From: an uncultured Nitrosomonas sp.
GTDB lineage: Bacteria > Pseudomonadota > Gammaproteobacteria > Burkholderiales > Nitrosomonadaceae
Direction of reading: 5' to 3'
Length of the DNA stretch: 64,000 bases
NCBI GenBank assembly: GCA_902826115.1
Contig: CADEDO010000001.1
Span: forward strand, 32,076-96,075
Each line of letters starts with the position of its first letter. Positions within the stretch are counted from its first letter, which is position 1. The notes under the pieces are model-generated. The model did not search any database. It was not told the DNA's origin and saw nothing but the letters and a program-made list of their open reading frames with translations. A program made the position numbers and the translations under genes. This document shows positions 1-8,746 of the stretch, one piece after another.

Positions 1-930
1 TGGCTTCATCCACGATAAAGTCGTTGATCGTGACAACCGGCGTGCCGGAGGGCGCGTCATTATCGATAATTGTCCCCAGTGCCGAGGCATCAACAATGGT
101 GGCATTGGCGCTGGCTGAGAATAAATCCAACTCAAAATTCTCAATCGCTTCCGCAATGGAGCCATTCGACATCGTGACCCGTACGGTCTTAACTGTCTCT
201 CCCGGTGCAAAATTCAAGGTTCCCGAGGTAAATACAAAATCCTGACTGCTGCTATATGTTGCAGTATTCACGTCTGTTTGGTAACCAACGCTGACAGGAT
301 TGATATTCGGTGCGTCCAGGCGTACCTGAAAATCCGCATACGCTTGCGATTCATCGACAAATATATCATCGACGGAAATCCTCGAATTGCTCACCGGCGC
401 TGCATCATTCTCAAATATGATCGCTGTACCAATATTATCCAGCGTGGTGGCATTGGTGATCGCCGACAATGCCAGGTTGAATGCCTCAGAGGCTTCAAAC
501 GCGGCATCATTGGTCAGCGTGACTTTCACTGTCTTGACGGTCTCGCCAGGCGCAAAACTTAACGAACCGTTCTTAGCCACAAAATCTGTGCCAGCCACGG
601 CTGTGCCATTTTGCGTGGCATAGTTCATCGAAACCACGCTGGTGGATGGGCGATCCAGGGCAATGACAAAAGTAGCTTCCTTGCTGGCTTCATCCACGAT
701 AAAGTCGTTGATCGTGACAACCGGCGTGCCGGAGGGCGCATCGTTATCGTAAATTGTCCCCAGTGCCGAGGCATCAACAATGGTGGCATTGACGCTGGCT
801 GAGAATAAATCCAATTCAAAATTCTCAATCGCTTCGGCGATTGCATTATTCGTAATAGAAACGCTGACAGTTTTAGACACTTCACCAGGATTAAAGGTTA
901 AGGTTCCCGAGGTAAATACAAAATCCTGAC
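1..930. repeat. 684-bp coding tandem repeat
   Basis: Bases 1-306 recur with few changes at 685-990, an exact offset of 684 bp (228 codons). The match covers the linker that starts GTPVVTINDF and most of the flanking Calx-beta domains. Identity is much higher over the 'B to A' junction than over the start of the first domain (1020-1072), which suggests recent homogenisation inside the gene. Confidence 0.85.
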
Positions 931-1072
931 TGCTGCTATAAGTTGCAGTATTCACGTCTGTTTGATAACTAACGGTAATAGGATTGATATCAGCCACATC
1001 CAATCTGACAGTAAAAATCGCATTGGCATTAGTTTCATCTACAAAAACATCATCTACTAAAATATTACTCAT
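1..1072 (-). CDS. Giant Calx-beta repeat adhesin, 5' part only
   Basis: The reading frame is open from an ATG at 1072 to the left edge, so about 357 codons of a longer protein are visible. It starts directly with a Calx-beta-like beta-sandwich domain (DDVFVDE, then PGEVSKTV, then DNDAPSG). Domains of about 114 aa follow in an alternating A-B-A-B pattern, giving a 228-aa super-repeat that is also a 684-bp DNA repeat. No signal peptide is present, which suits a type I secreted RTX-type adhesin whose export signal would be at the unseen C-terminus; this is an inference. A good ribosome binding site (AGGGAGAAATA) precedes the ATG. Calx-beta domains bind calcium and are common in large bacterial surface proteins. 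No type I transporter genes lie in the window. Confidence 0.85.
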   Translation of the reverse strand, partial: MSNILVDDVFVDETNANAIFTVRLDVADINPITVSYQTDVNTATYSSSQDFVFTSGTLTFNPGEVSKTVSVSITNNAIAEAIENFELDLFSASVNATIVDASALGTIYDNDAPSGTPVVTINDFIVDEASKEATFVIALDRPSTSVVSMNYATQNGTAVAGTDFVAKNGSLSFAPGETVKTVKVTLTNDAAFEASEAFNLALSAITNATTLDNIGTAIIFENDAAPVSNSRISVDDIFVDESQAYADFQVRLDAPNINPVSVGYQTDVNTATYSSSQDFVFTSGTLNFAPGETVKTVRVTMSNGSIAEAIENFELDLFSASANATIVDASALGTIIDNDAPSGTPVVTINDFIVDEA

Positions 1073-1510
1073 TATTTCTCCCTGTTCTTGATTAAGTATT
1101 CATTTTATTGATCACAAACTAATTGATCTGAGTTTGATTCCTAGCACAAAAATTGTACTTAATTTTTAACATGGCAACCATCATGTAAATGCAAATTGAG
1201 GGTAAGTTTTTTCCTGTTTTGTGCCTAAACTTTTCCTACAATCTAATCAAACAAATGTTACCAAGTCATTGCAAGAAATTCTTTAATAGAGATTAAGCGA
1301 TAAGAATTACAAGCAGTTAGGCAGTGCTTGAAGGATGGGTGCCATGCAAAAACTATTTGTATATTTTCGATTTAACGCTGAGCGCGGCTGCGCGGGCGGG
1401 ATAGAAAGGCCATGCCTATGATTCGCTGTACTTGCACTATTTTTCTATGCGGAAGAATGATACTTAGGCAGTCATTCAATCAAGACAGCATGACCTAATC
1501 TACTACTGGA
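1073..1510. other. Intergenic region upstream of adhesin and downstream of mtkB
   Basis: No gene was found in these 438 bases. The stretch is AT-rich on the adhesin side and should hold the adhesin promoter on the minus strand. Two direct TTGATC copies occur at 1108-1113 and 1123-1128, but they do not form an FNR dyad. No clear terminator hairpin follows mtkB. Confidence 0.5.
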
Positions 1511-2398
1511 TTACATCTTAGCTAAAACTTCTGCGATCGTTTGTCCCATGAGGGATGGGGTTGGGCAAATCGTGACGCCAAGCTCTTTCAGGATCGCCAC
1601 TTTTTCCGCAGCGCTTTCGCCGGCGGATGAAATAATCGCGCCTGCGTGTCCCATGCGCCGCCCTTCCGGTGCTGTCAATCCGGCAATATAGGCAACCAGC
1701 GGCTTGCTCATATTCTCCTTGGCAAATTTCCCTGCCTCCACTTCCTGTGGACCGCCTATTTCGCCGATCATCAGCGCTACTTTGGTTTCAGGATCTTGTT
1801 CCAATTTTTCCAGAATATCACGGTGTGAGCTGCCGGGAATCGGATCGCCACCAATGCCTACCGAGGTTGAGATTCCAATGCCCAGCAAGCGCATTTGATC
1901 GGCGGCTTCATAACCCAATGTGCCAGAGCGGCCGACAACACCGACATTGCCACGGACATAAATATGCCCAGGCATAATACCCAGCATGGCACGACCCGGA
2001 CTGATGGTACCCGCGCAGTTAGGTCCCGTCAGCATCATGCGCTCTTCCTTGGGGAAACGGCGCAGAAAATTCTTCACCGTCATCATGTCTTGCGTCGGTA
2101 TGCCATCGGTGATGGATACGCAAAATTTGATGCCGGCATCGGCGGCTTCCATGATGGAGTCTGCGGCAAATGCGGGCGGCACAAACACAATACTGGCTTC
2201 CGCTCCGACCTGATCGACAGCTTCTTCAACGGTATTAAATACCGGCAATCCCAAATGCGTTTGCCCGCCTTTACCGGGGGTAACACCGCCAACCACATTG
2301 GAACCATAGTCAATCATTTCCTGTGCATGGAAAGTGCCAATTCTTCCGGTAAAACCTTGCACAATAATTCGTGTCTTTTCATTGATTAATATCGCCAC
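1511..2398 (-). CDS. mtkB: Malate-CoA ligase (malate thiokinase) small subunit
   Basis: This 295-aa subunit has the CoA-binding Rossmann start (GSNVVGGVTPGKGG), the active-site histidine segment GHAGAIIS, and the ATP-citrate-lyase/succinyl-CoA-ligase signature around GPNCAG. Several blocks follow Methylobacterium MtkB rather than E. coli SucD: GPNCAG (SucD has GPNCPG), MLGIMPGHIY (SucD IGIQPGHIH), TLGYEAA (SucD TLTYEAV), and an RRFPKEER insertion before GPNCAG. This comparison is from memory. The enzyme would make malyl-CoA from malate, CoA and ATP. The start is GTG, with TAGGAG six bases upstream overlapping the mtkA stop, so translation of the two subunits is probably coupled. The main alternative is sucD. 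Confidence 0.82.
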   Translation of the reverse strand: MAILINEKTRIIVQGFTGRIGTFHAQEMIDYGSNVVGGVTPGKGGQTHLGLPVFNTVEEAVDQVGAEASIVFVPPAFAADSIMEAADAGIKFCVSITDGIPTQDMMTVKNFLRRFPKEERMMLTGPNCAGTISPGRAMLGIMPGHIYVRGNVGVVGRSGTLGYEAADQMRLLGIGISTSVGIGGDPIPGSSHRDILEKLEQDPETKVALMIGEIGGPQEVEAGKFAKENMSKPLVAYIAGLTAPEGRRMGHAGAIISSAGESAAEKVAILKELGVTICPTPSLMGQTIAEVLAKM

Positions 2399-2407
2399 TT
2401 TGTACTC

Positions 2408-3589
2408 CTAGGCTCTTTGTGCGACGATTTCGTTGCGTGCGCGGACTACTTTTTCCGCAGCATCCGCTAACGTATCGGCTGTAATAATCGGCAGGCCGCT
2501 ATCCGCAATAATACGGCGGCCTTCTTCTACGTTGGTTCCCGACAAACGCACCACCAAAGGCAGTTTCATGTCGATGTTTCTAACCGCTTGCACAACGCCT
2601 TCAGCGATCCAGTCGCAGCGATTGATACCGGCGAAAATATTGACCAGCATGGCTTTGACATTCGCATCGGCCAGCACCAGACGAAAAGCTTTTTCAGTAC
2701 GTTCCGCTGAGGCACCACCGCCCACATCGAGAAAGTTGGCGGGCTCGCCACCGGCCAGTTTGATCATGTCCATGGTTGCCATAGCCAGACCGGCGCCATT
2801 GATCATGCAGCCGATATCGCCATCCAATCCAACATAGCTTAAACCGGCTTCTGCTGCGGCGACTTCGCGGTTGTCCACTTGCGTGTTGTCACGTAATTCT
2901 GCAATGCGGTGGCGACGGAATAGCGCGTTTTCGTCAAATACCATTTTTGCATCCAGCGCGACGATTTCGTTGTTGGCAGTCAACACGAGCGGATTAACTT
3001 CCAGGATGTTGGCATCCAGATCACGCAGCGCACGATAACAGCCTTTGATGGTTTTGACGGCATGATTGAGTTGTGCCGGATCAATATTCAAGGCAAAAGC
3101 CATTTTTCTCGCCTGAAAATCCTGCAATCCTACTGCCGGTTCGATATAAATCTTGACGATCGCTTCCGGGTTAGTGACAGCCAATTTCTCAATTTCCATG
3201 CCGCCCTGTGCTGAGCCAATCATGATGACGCGCTCGCTGGTTCGGTCAATCATGAACGATAAATACATTTCCTTGGCAATGTTGGTTCCGGCCTCAACAT
3301 ACAGCCTGGAACAGATTTTTCCGGCCGGCCCGGTTTGATGCGTCACCAGATTTTTACCCAGCAACTCTTCAGCTGCTTTTTCGACTTCTGCATGAGTTCT
3401 GCAAACTTTAATCCCGCCGGCTTTACCACGCGCACCGGAATGAATTTGCGCTTTGACGACCCATACATCGCCTTCAATTTCTCTTGCGCGCTGTACGGCT
3501 TCCACTACGCTGTAGGCAAGACCGCCTTCAGCAATTTTGACGCCGTATTCTGACAAGATCTCTTTTGCTTGATATTCATGAATATTCAA
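2408..3589 (-). CDS. mtkA: Malate-CoA ligase (malate thiokinase) large subunit
   Basis: This 393-aa protein is an ATP-grasp succinyl-CoA-ligase beta-type subunit. It begins [12 protein letters not shown], has the grasp-domain segment [14 protein letters not shown], and ends in a ligase-CoA domain ([12 protein letters not shown], then [15 protein letters not shown]). It pairs with the downstream small subunit, whose sequence points to malate rather than succinate. The start codon is TTG at 3589, with AGGA seven bases upstream; the only nearby ATG (3580) is out of frame, and the family N-terminus MNIHEYQ confirms TTG. The stop is 9 bases before mtkB. sucC is the alternative name if biochemistry shows succinate use. 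Confidence 0.82.
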   Translation of the reverse strand: MNIHEYQAKEILSEYGVKIAEGGLAYSVVEAVQRAREIEGDVWVVKAQIHSGARGKAGGIKVCRTHAEVEKAAEELLGKNLVTHQTGPAGKICSRLYVEAGTNIAKEMYLSFMIDRTSERVIMIGSAQGGMEIEKLAVTNPEAIVKIYIEPAVGLQDFQARKMAFALNIDPAQLNHAVKTIKGCYRALRDLDANILEVNPLVLTANNEIVALDAKMVFDENALFRRHRIAELRDNTQVDNREVAAAEAGLSYVGLDGDIGCMINGAGLAMATMDMIKLAGGEPANFLDVGGGASAERTEKAFRLVLADANVKAMLVNIFAGINRCDWIAEGVVQAVRNIDMKLPLVVRLSGTNVEEGRRIIADSGLPIITADTLADAAEKVVRARNEIVAQRA

Positions 3590-3663
3590 TTCAATTTCCT
3601 CAACAATCGCATTAAATACAATTCGTTCATTTTAATTTTATAAATCAACAAACCATAAAGACA

Positions 3664-3684
3664 AAGGCCGCTGAATGCGGCCTT
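3664..3684 (-). terminator. Hairpin terminator between mcl and mtkA
   Basis: On the minus strand AAGGCCGC-attca-GCGGCCTT forms an 8-bp GC-rich stem with a 5-nt loop, followed by TTGTCTTT. It starts 9 bases after the mcl stop. It could end an mcl transcript or attenuate readthrough into mtkAB. Confidence 0.7.
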
Positions 3685-3693
3685 ATCCATTGA

Positions 3694-4641
3694 TTAATTT
3701 TTTGCTGCAATAGCTTCCGCTACTTTGACTACATTATTGGCCATTCTTTCCGATGCCGCATCGATTAAACGACCATCCAGCGCAGCAGCGCCTTTCCCTT
3801 GCGCGGCAGCTTCTTTGAGCGCTGCCAGAATGCGCTTGGCTTTCTCAATTTCACGGGCAGGCGGTGTGAATACATCATTCGCCAATTCAATTTGAGTGGG
3901 ATGAATCGCCCATTTTCCTTCGCAACCCAATGCGGCGGCCCGTTTTGCAGCTAATACATAACCATCCGGGTCCTTGATATCGCCAAATGGACCATCAATT
4001 GGACGCAGTCCATACGCACGGCAAGCCACGATCATTCGACTGATAGCAAAGTGCCATTGATCACCCGGATAATCAGGATTCAGGCCGCCGATATTGGTGG
4101 TTCTGGCACGATTACTGGCCGCATAGTCAGCAACACCAAAATGCAATGCTTCCAGTCGACCCAAGGCGCCATTCCGTGCAATGTCTTCCACGTTAGCCAT
4201 TCCCAAAGCAGTCTCTATCAATGCTTCCAAACCAATCCTGTTTTTCAGGCCTTGCTGCATTTCGAGTTGAGTCACCATGGCTTGTACCATGTAAATATCC
4301 GCATACACGCCGGCTTTAGGAATGAGCAGGGTATCGATCTTGCTTCCGGCTTGTTCCACCAGATCCACGACATCGCGCACCATATACTGAGTATCCAGTC
4401 CGTTAATGCGAACTGAAACCGTAATGCCGTGGCCTTTCCAGTCCAAATCATTGAGCGCTTCAATGATATTCTTACGCGCCTGGATTTTGTCATCCGGTGC
4501 TACGGCATCTTCCAGATCCAGAAAAACAAAGTCTACGCCGCTATTCAGTGCTTTCTCAAACATTCCCGGGCTGGAACCTGGAACTGCCAATTCGCAGCGT
4601 TGTACCCGCTGAACGGTGGTTTCATATAGCGTGTGACTCAT
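3694..4641 (-). CDS. mcl: Malyl-CoA lyase (CitE-like HpcH/HpaI family)
   Basis: This 315-aa TIM-barrel lyase has the family metal and CoA motifs: FLDLEDAVAPDDK near residue 40, RINGLDT, EALIETALGM, GVADYAASNRA, and the C-terminal WAIHPTQI. These blocks resemble Methylobacterium malyl-CoA lyase from the serine cycle (from memory) more than citrate-lyase CitE. It would cleave malyl-CoA to glyoxylate and acetyl-CoA, or run in reverse. The start has an excellent site, GGAGG five bases before the ATG. It is first in a run with mtkA and mtkB, but a terminator-like hairpin separates it from them. In an autotroph the set could recycle glyoxylate from phosphoglycolate; that role is inference. Confidence 0.85.
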   Translation of the reverse strand: MSHTLYETTVQRVQRCELAVPGSSPGMFEKALNSGVDFVFLDLEDAVAPDDKIQARKNIIEALNDLDWKGHGITVSVRINGLDTQYMVRDVVDLVEQAGSKIDTLLIPKAGVYADIYMVQAMVTQLEMQQGLKNRIGLEALIETALGMANVEDIARNGALGRLEALHFGVADYAASNRARTTNIGGLNPDYPGDQWHFAISRMIVACRAYGLRPIDGPFGDIKDPDGYVLAAKRAAALGCEGKWAIHPTQIELANDVFTPPAREIEKAKRILAALKEAAAQGKGAAALDGRLIDAASERMANNVVKVAEAIAAKN

Positions 4642-4987
4642 TTTTCCTCCAGAATTAATAAATAGTTACAGTCATCAATAAGGGCCAATGTGATTGGTCC
4701 GATGAGCTACTTGTTTTTAGTGTTATGTCACCTTATTTACGCTCGGTAATAAGCACGGTGTTAAGGTATTCTTTATATAGCGATTTAACAACGCAGGTAA
4801 TTGGGGTGAGGTGATCAGTTAGAATGAGTAGTTCAATACTTCGTGTTTTTAAGACTAAATATTCAGCGAATTATATCTATTTTCAGTGAATTTATCTACT
4901 GATGACCTCTTCTTGTCTGAAATGATGAAGTCGCCAGGCTTTGAATTGTTCAATCAGCCACCAGGAAGAAAGCTGACCATGAATCCG
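4642..4987. other. Intergenic region, no gene seen
   Basis: These 346 bases lie between the mcl start and the end of the STAND-WD40 gene. They should hold the mcl promoter. No RNA gene, repeat or clear hairpin was recognised. The STAND frame stays open for 31 codons past its stop, which I take to be chance. Confidence 0.4.
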
Positions 4988-7900
4988 TTAATCGTTGGAC
5001 AACGGTAAATCCGGACATGTCGCCCGATAAGGCTCTCCCGCCATAAATTGGTGCCACTCCGCCCGAGTCAAATTACGATTGGCAATACGGCAAGCGCGTT
5101 CTTTCCATGAATCGAAATGTGATCGGATCAATGGGCGAAAAGTCATATTCCAAATGCGAACAGTGTTGTCATCACCGCCAGAAACCAGGATCTTGCCATC
5201 AGCACTTAAAGCAACGCTCAGTATCGCATCGCCGTGGCCGATGAGGGGCGAACCCAGTGGTTGGCGGGTAATCACATCCCATAATCGGACGGTGTTGTCG
5301 TCACTGCCGGAAACCAGTGTCAGACCATCTGCACTCATCGCTACGCTTCGGATAGCGCTGGTATGGCCGGTCAATGGCGGTCCAAGCGGCTGGCCGATGG
5401 CTACGTCCCATAGGCGAATGGTCTTGTCTACACTGCTTGAAGCCAAGATCTTGCCATCAGGACTTAAGGCCACACTGCGCACAACGCCGGTGTGACCAAT
5501 TAGAGGAGGGCCGAGTGGTTTTTGGGTGACTACGTCCCATAACTGAATCGTTTTATCGCCACTGCCAGAAGCCAAAATCTTGCCGTCAGCACTCAAGGAT
5601 ACGCTCCATACAGTGCCATTATTGATCAGAGGCGACCCCATCGGCTGGAGCGTGGCCACATCCCACAGACGAATGGTGTTGTCGTCGCTGCTGGATGCCA
5701 AGATCTTACCATCGGCACTTAATGCTACGCTCAAGACAGCACTGGTAGATCCGGTGAGCGGTAGTCCAAGTGGCTGGCGGGTGGCTACATCCCATAAGCG
5801 GATAGTTTTATCGCCGCTGCCGGAAGCTAATAATTTGCCGTCGGCACTCAAGGCCACGCTCGCTACGGCGCCAGTGTGACCGGTAATGGGTGGTCCGAGT
5901 GACTGTTGTGTGATTGCATCTCGTAAATGAATGGTTTTGTCATCGCTGCCGGAAGCGAGAACCTTGCCGTTGGCACTCAGTGCGACACTCAATACAGAGC
6001 TGGCATGGTCGGTAAGAGGCAGTCCGAATGGTGGGCGAGTCGTCGCATCCCATAAGAGAATAGTGCTGTCTTCACTACCGGAAGCCAAAGTTTTGCCATC
6101 GCCACTCAAGGCCACACTGAATACGGCGCTCGTATGGACGGTAAGGGGGGATCCGAGCGGCTGATGGGTGGTTAAATCCCACAAACGAATGGTGTTGTCC
6201 CCACTGCCAGAAGCTAAGGTCTTGCCATCGGCACTTAACGCTATACTCAAGACGGTGCCATTATGGCCAATGAAGGGAGATCCGATCGGCTGGCGAGTGG
6301 CGACATCCCACACTATGATGGTGCTGTCTTTACTACCGGAGGCTAGCATTGTGCCGTCCGAACTCAATGCGATACTTCGCACGGGGCCACTATGCCCGAT
6401 GAACGGCGATCCGAGCGATTGGCGAGTGGCGACATCCCATAACAGGATGGTTTTGTCTGCACCGCCAGAAACCAAGGTTTTGCCATCAGCACTCAAAGTC
6501 ACACTACGCACGGGTCCGGCATGGCCGGTGAGGGGTGATCCGAGCGGTTGGCGAGTGACCGTATCCCATAAAATAATGGTTCCATCTTCACTTCCGGAGG
6601 CGAGGATCCTGCCATCGCCACTCAAAGCGACGCTGACCACGGAGCCAGTATGACCGCGGAGAGGTGATCCGAGCGGTTGACGGGTTGTCACATCCCACAA
6701 CATGACGGTATTGTCGCCACTGCCGGAAGCCAGAATCTTGCCGTCAGGACTCAAAGCCACGCTCCACACCGAACCGGCATGACCGGTAAGGGGTAATCCG
6801 AGCGGTTGATGAGTAATTGCATTCCACAAAATAATCGTATTATCCGCACTACCCGAGGCTAATATTTTGCCATCCGCACTTAAGGCTACGCTGCGAACGC
6901 TGCCGGCATGACCACGCAAGTAAGTCGTCGGATGCGTACTCTGTTCCAAAACATTGAGCAGCACACTTTCGCTCTCGGATCGGTCATCAATTTCAAGCGC
7001 CTCCACACTGAGCAGCATGGACAAATCCAGTTGCTTGATATGATTCAGTGCTGAGGCTTCCAGGCTACGCAAGGTAGCCAGTCGCGTTTGTTGAATTGCC
7101 CATGCAGCGGCTCCTACGGCGCCAACAAAGGTTAAAGCCAGCATCATCGTCAGCCAGCGAAATCGCCGAATGGTCCGGGCTTGCTCTTTTGCACGTATCT
7201 GTCCAGCTTGTGTGAGTCGTTGTTGCTCGGCCAATATTTTTTCTTGTTCGAGTGCATATTGCCGCCGAGCTTCCTGTTCTCGTATTTCTTCATCTCGATG
7301 CGCTAAGCTGGCATCCAGAAAAGCCATTGCTTGCGTAAAGCCTGCATAGTAACGATGCGCCCAAGTTTCATTAGGCTGTTCTTTGGCTCGCCAATCCAGC
7401 GCCACTTGCAAATCCGGGTCTTGCCAAAGTCCGGCCCGGCCTGCTTTATGCAGCATCGAAGTCTCAGCCAGACGATGATAGATCTGAGCCGATTGAGCTT
7501 CTGCATCCGCCCATGCCATCAGCCGCTGCCAAACCCTCATTAGACTCTCATGCGAAATGTCGATCACTGTTTCAGCCCCCAATGGTTCTCCTGCCGGCGG
7601 CATTAAAAAAGAACGGCTCGGCGTGCGGAATACATCAATCACCACTATAATTTCCGCCGCCGTGGCATCGGTTAATGCACACAATGTACTCAGAGTGGTC
7701 GGACGTCTGACGCCGCGCGAATCGGTCGCTTTATCAGTCAGTGCTCTAAAGATCTTCTCGCAGAGCTGTTGCTTTCTTTCGGTGTCGAGTTCTGCATAGG
7801 CTTTTTCGGCATGCTGATCTAGCGCATGCGCCATGGTTCCGATAGCTTCGTAGTGTGGTAGATCCAACATACCTGCACCGCCCCCCTGGAATTTCCAGCG

Positions 7901-8746
7901 TGCCCAGGTACGATTCAGAGCGTGTTGCAGAATCGATAATTGATCGGGATTATCGCCGACGTCATTGACCAGGCGCGTCAATAAAACCGGTGAAATCTCC
8001 GCCCCACTCACGCCGATAGGTCCGCTGATCGCTGCACGACGCTCTTCACGGGTCATGCGCGGGACCAGATATTGACCGGCATTGATGGCCTCGGCCAAAC
8101 CGGGAAATTGCGCGCAATCACCCAGAAAGTCTGAGCGCATCGTTAGCACGATGTAGATCGGATAAGTATTTTGCTGCTTGGCTTCCAGCAACAGATTGAC
8201 AAAGGCGGTGGCTTCCTCACTGGCACTATAGATAGCGTCTTGCTGACCGGTTCTAAGCTGGCGGTAACGAAACAGTTCTTCAAACTGATCCACCACCACC
8301 AGCAAATTGACATCCTCATCCAACTGCGCTTGCTGATAAATATCGATCAATCCCAACTTGCTCATGCGCAACGTAGTGTCAATGATTTCGGTGAGTGTCA
8401 GGCCCTTGGCTGCATAATCACGAAATAAAACCCCTTCTCTGGCAAGCTCGTTAGCCAGCGCCCGTAGCGGATCACTGCCCGGGCGAAACTGAGCGATACG
8501 CCATGCCGTACCGGCTGAAGCCATCAAGCCGCCATGCAAAGCCGGACGTAATCCGCAATTCACCAACGAAGATTTGCCGCTGCCAGAGTTACCAACTACG
8601 GCTAAGAAACGAGTGGCGGCCAGTTTATCGACAATCGCATCCACTTGACTTTCGCGACCGAAGAACAAGTGTTCTTCATCTTCGCGAAATGGTCTCAGGC
8701 CTGGAAAAGGGTTGGTGTAAGCTGCCCTGTTAACTGACGTGCTCAT
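4988..8746 (-). CDS. STAND-family NTPase with 14 WD40 repeats
   Basis: This is a 1252-aa signalling NTPase. Residues about 10-480 form an nSTAND1-type module: it opens NPFPGLRPF, has Walker A GNSGSGKSS (about 51-59) and Walker B LLVVVDQFEE (about 146-155). A hydrophobic segment at about 530-550 (LTMMLALTFVGAVGAAAW) is probably a membrane anchor, preceded by a charged coiled-coil stretch. Residues about 611-1210 hold 14 WD40 repeats of about 43 aa (typical unit SVALSADGKILASGS...TIRLWD), enough for two seven-bladed propellers. A short tail with ACRIANRNLTRAEW closes it. The start overlaps the TIR gene stop by 4 bases (ATGA), so the two are coupled. STAND proteins with repeat sensors act as ligand-triggered switches; a defence role is inference. 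Confidence 0.9.
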   Translation of the reverse strand: MSTSVNRAAYTNPFPGLRPFREDEEHLFFGRESQVDAIVDKLAATRFLAVVGNSGSGKSSLVNCGLRPALHGGLMASAGTAWRIAQFRPGSDPLRALANELAREGVLFRDYAAKGLTLTEIIDTTLRMSKLGLIDIYQQAQLDEDVNLLVVVDQFEELFRYRQLRTGQQDAIYSASEEATAFVNLLLEAKQQNTYPIYIVLTMRSDFLGDCAQFPGLAEAINAGQYLVPRMTREERRAAISGPIGVSGAEISPVLLTRLVNDVGDNPDQLSILQHALNRTWARWKFQGGGAGMLDLPHYEAIGTMAHALDQHAEKAYAELDTERKQQLCEKIFRALTDKATDSRGVRRPTTLSTLCALTDATAAEIIVVIDVFRTPSRSFLMPPAGEPLGAETVIDISHESLMRVWQRLMAWADAEAQSAQIYHRLAETSMLHKAGRAGLWQDPDLQVALDWRAKEQPNETWAHRYYAGFTQAMAFLDASLAHRDEEIREQEARRQYALEQEKILAEQQRLTQAGQIRAKEQARTIRRFRWLTMMLALTFVGAVGAAAWAIQQTRLATLRSLEASALNHIKQLDLSMLLSVEALEIDDRSESESVLLNVLEQSTHPTTYLRGHAGSVRSVALSADGKILASGSADNTIILWNAITHQPLGLPLTGHAGSVWSVALSPDGKILASGSGDNTVMLWDVTTRQPLGSPLRGHTGSVVSVALSGDGRILASGSEDGTIILWDTVTRQPLGSPLTGHAGPVRSVTLSADGKTLVSGGADKTILLWDVATRQSLGSPFIGHSGPVRSIALSSDGTMLASGSKDSTIIVWDVATRQPIGSPFIGHNGTVLSIALSADGKTLASGSGDNTIRLWDLTTHQPLGSPLTVHTSAVFSVALSGDGKTLASGSEDSTILLWDATTRPPFGLPLTDHASSVLSVALSANGKVLASGSDDKTIHLRDAITQQSLGPPITGHTGAVASVALSADGKLLASGSGDKTIRLWDVATRQPLGLPLTGSTSAVLSVALSADGKILASSSDDNTIRLWDVATLQPMGSPLINNGTVWSVSLSADGKILASGSGDKTIQLWDVVTQKPLGPPLIGHTGVVRSVALSPDGKILASSSVDKTIRLWDVAIGQPLGPPLTGHTSAIRSVAMSADGLTLVSGSDDNTVRLWDVITRQPLGSPLIGHGDAILSVALSADGKILVSGGDDNTVRIWNMTFRPLIRSHFDSWKERACRIANRNLTRAEWHQFMAGEPYRATCPDLPLSND
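5170..6915 (-). repeat. 129-bp WD40-coding tandem repeats, 14 copies
   Basis: Fourteen consecutive 129-bp units encode the WD40 blades. The core ALSxDGKxLASGSxDxTIxLWD is nearly invariant, while the turn between units (HTGSV, HTSAV, HNGTV and so on) varies. The uniformity implies recent amplification or gene conversion. Confidence 0.85.

Noticed and set aside
1108-1128. Two TTGATC copies upstream of the adhesin as an FNR or other operator
   Set aside because: They are direct, not inverted, and the spacing does not fit TTGATNNNNATCAA.
1511-3589. Annotation as TCA-cycle sucD and sucC
   Set aside because: Key blocks of the small subunit match malate thiokinase, and a malyl-CoA lyase gene is adjacent. 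It is kept as the stated alternative.
4892-4987. A 31-codon in-frame extension past the STAND-WD40 stop
   Set aside because: The stop follows the usual C-terminal tail of such proteins, and an open run of 31 codons can arise by chance.
5170-6915. Regular repeats as a possible CRISPR or satellite array
   Set aside because: The units are 129 bp, in frame and encode WD40 blades. No spacer-repeat pattern exists.
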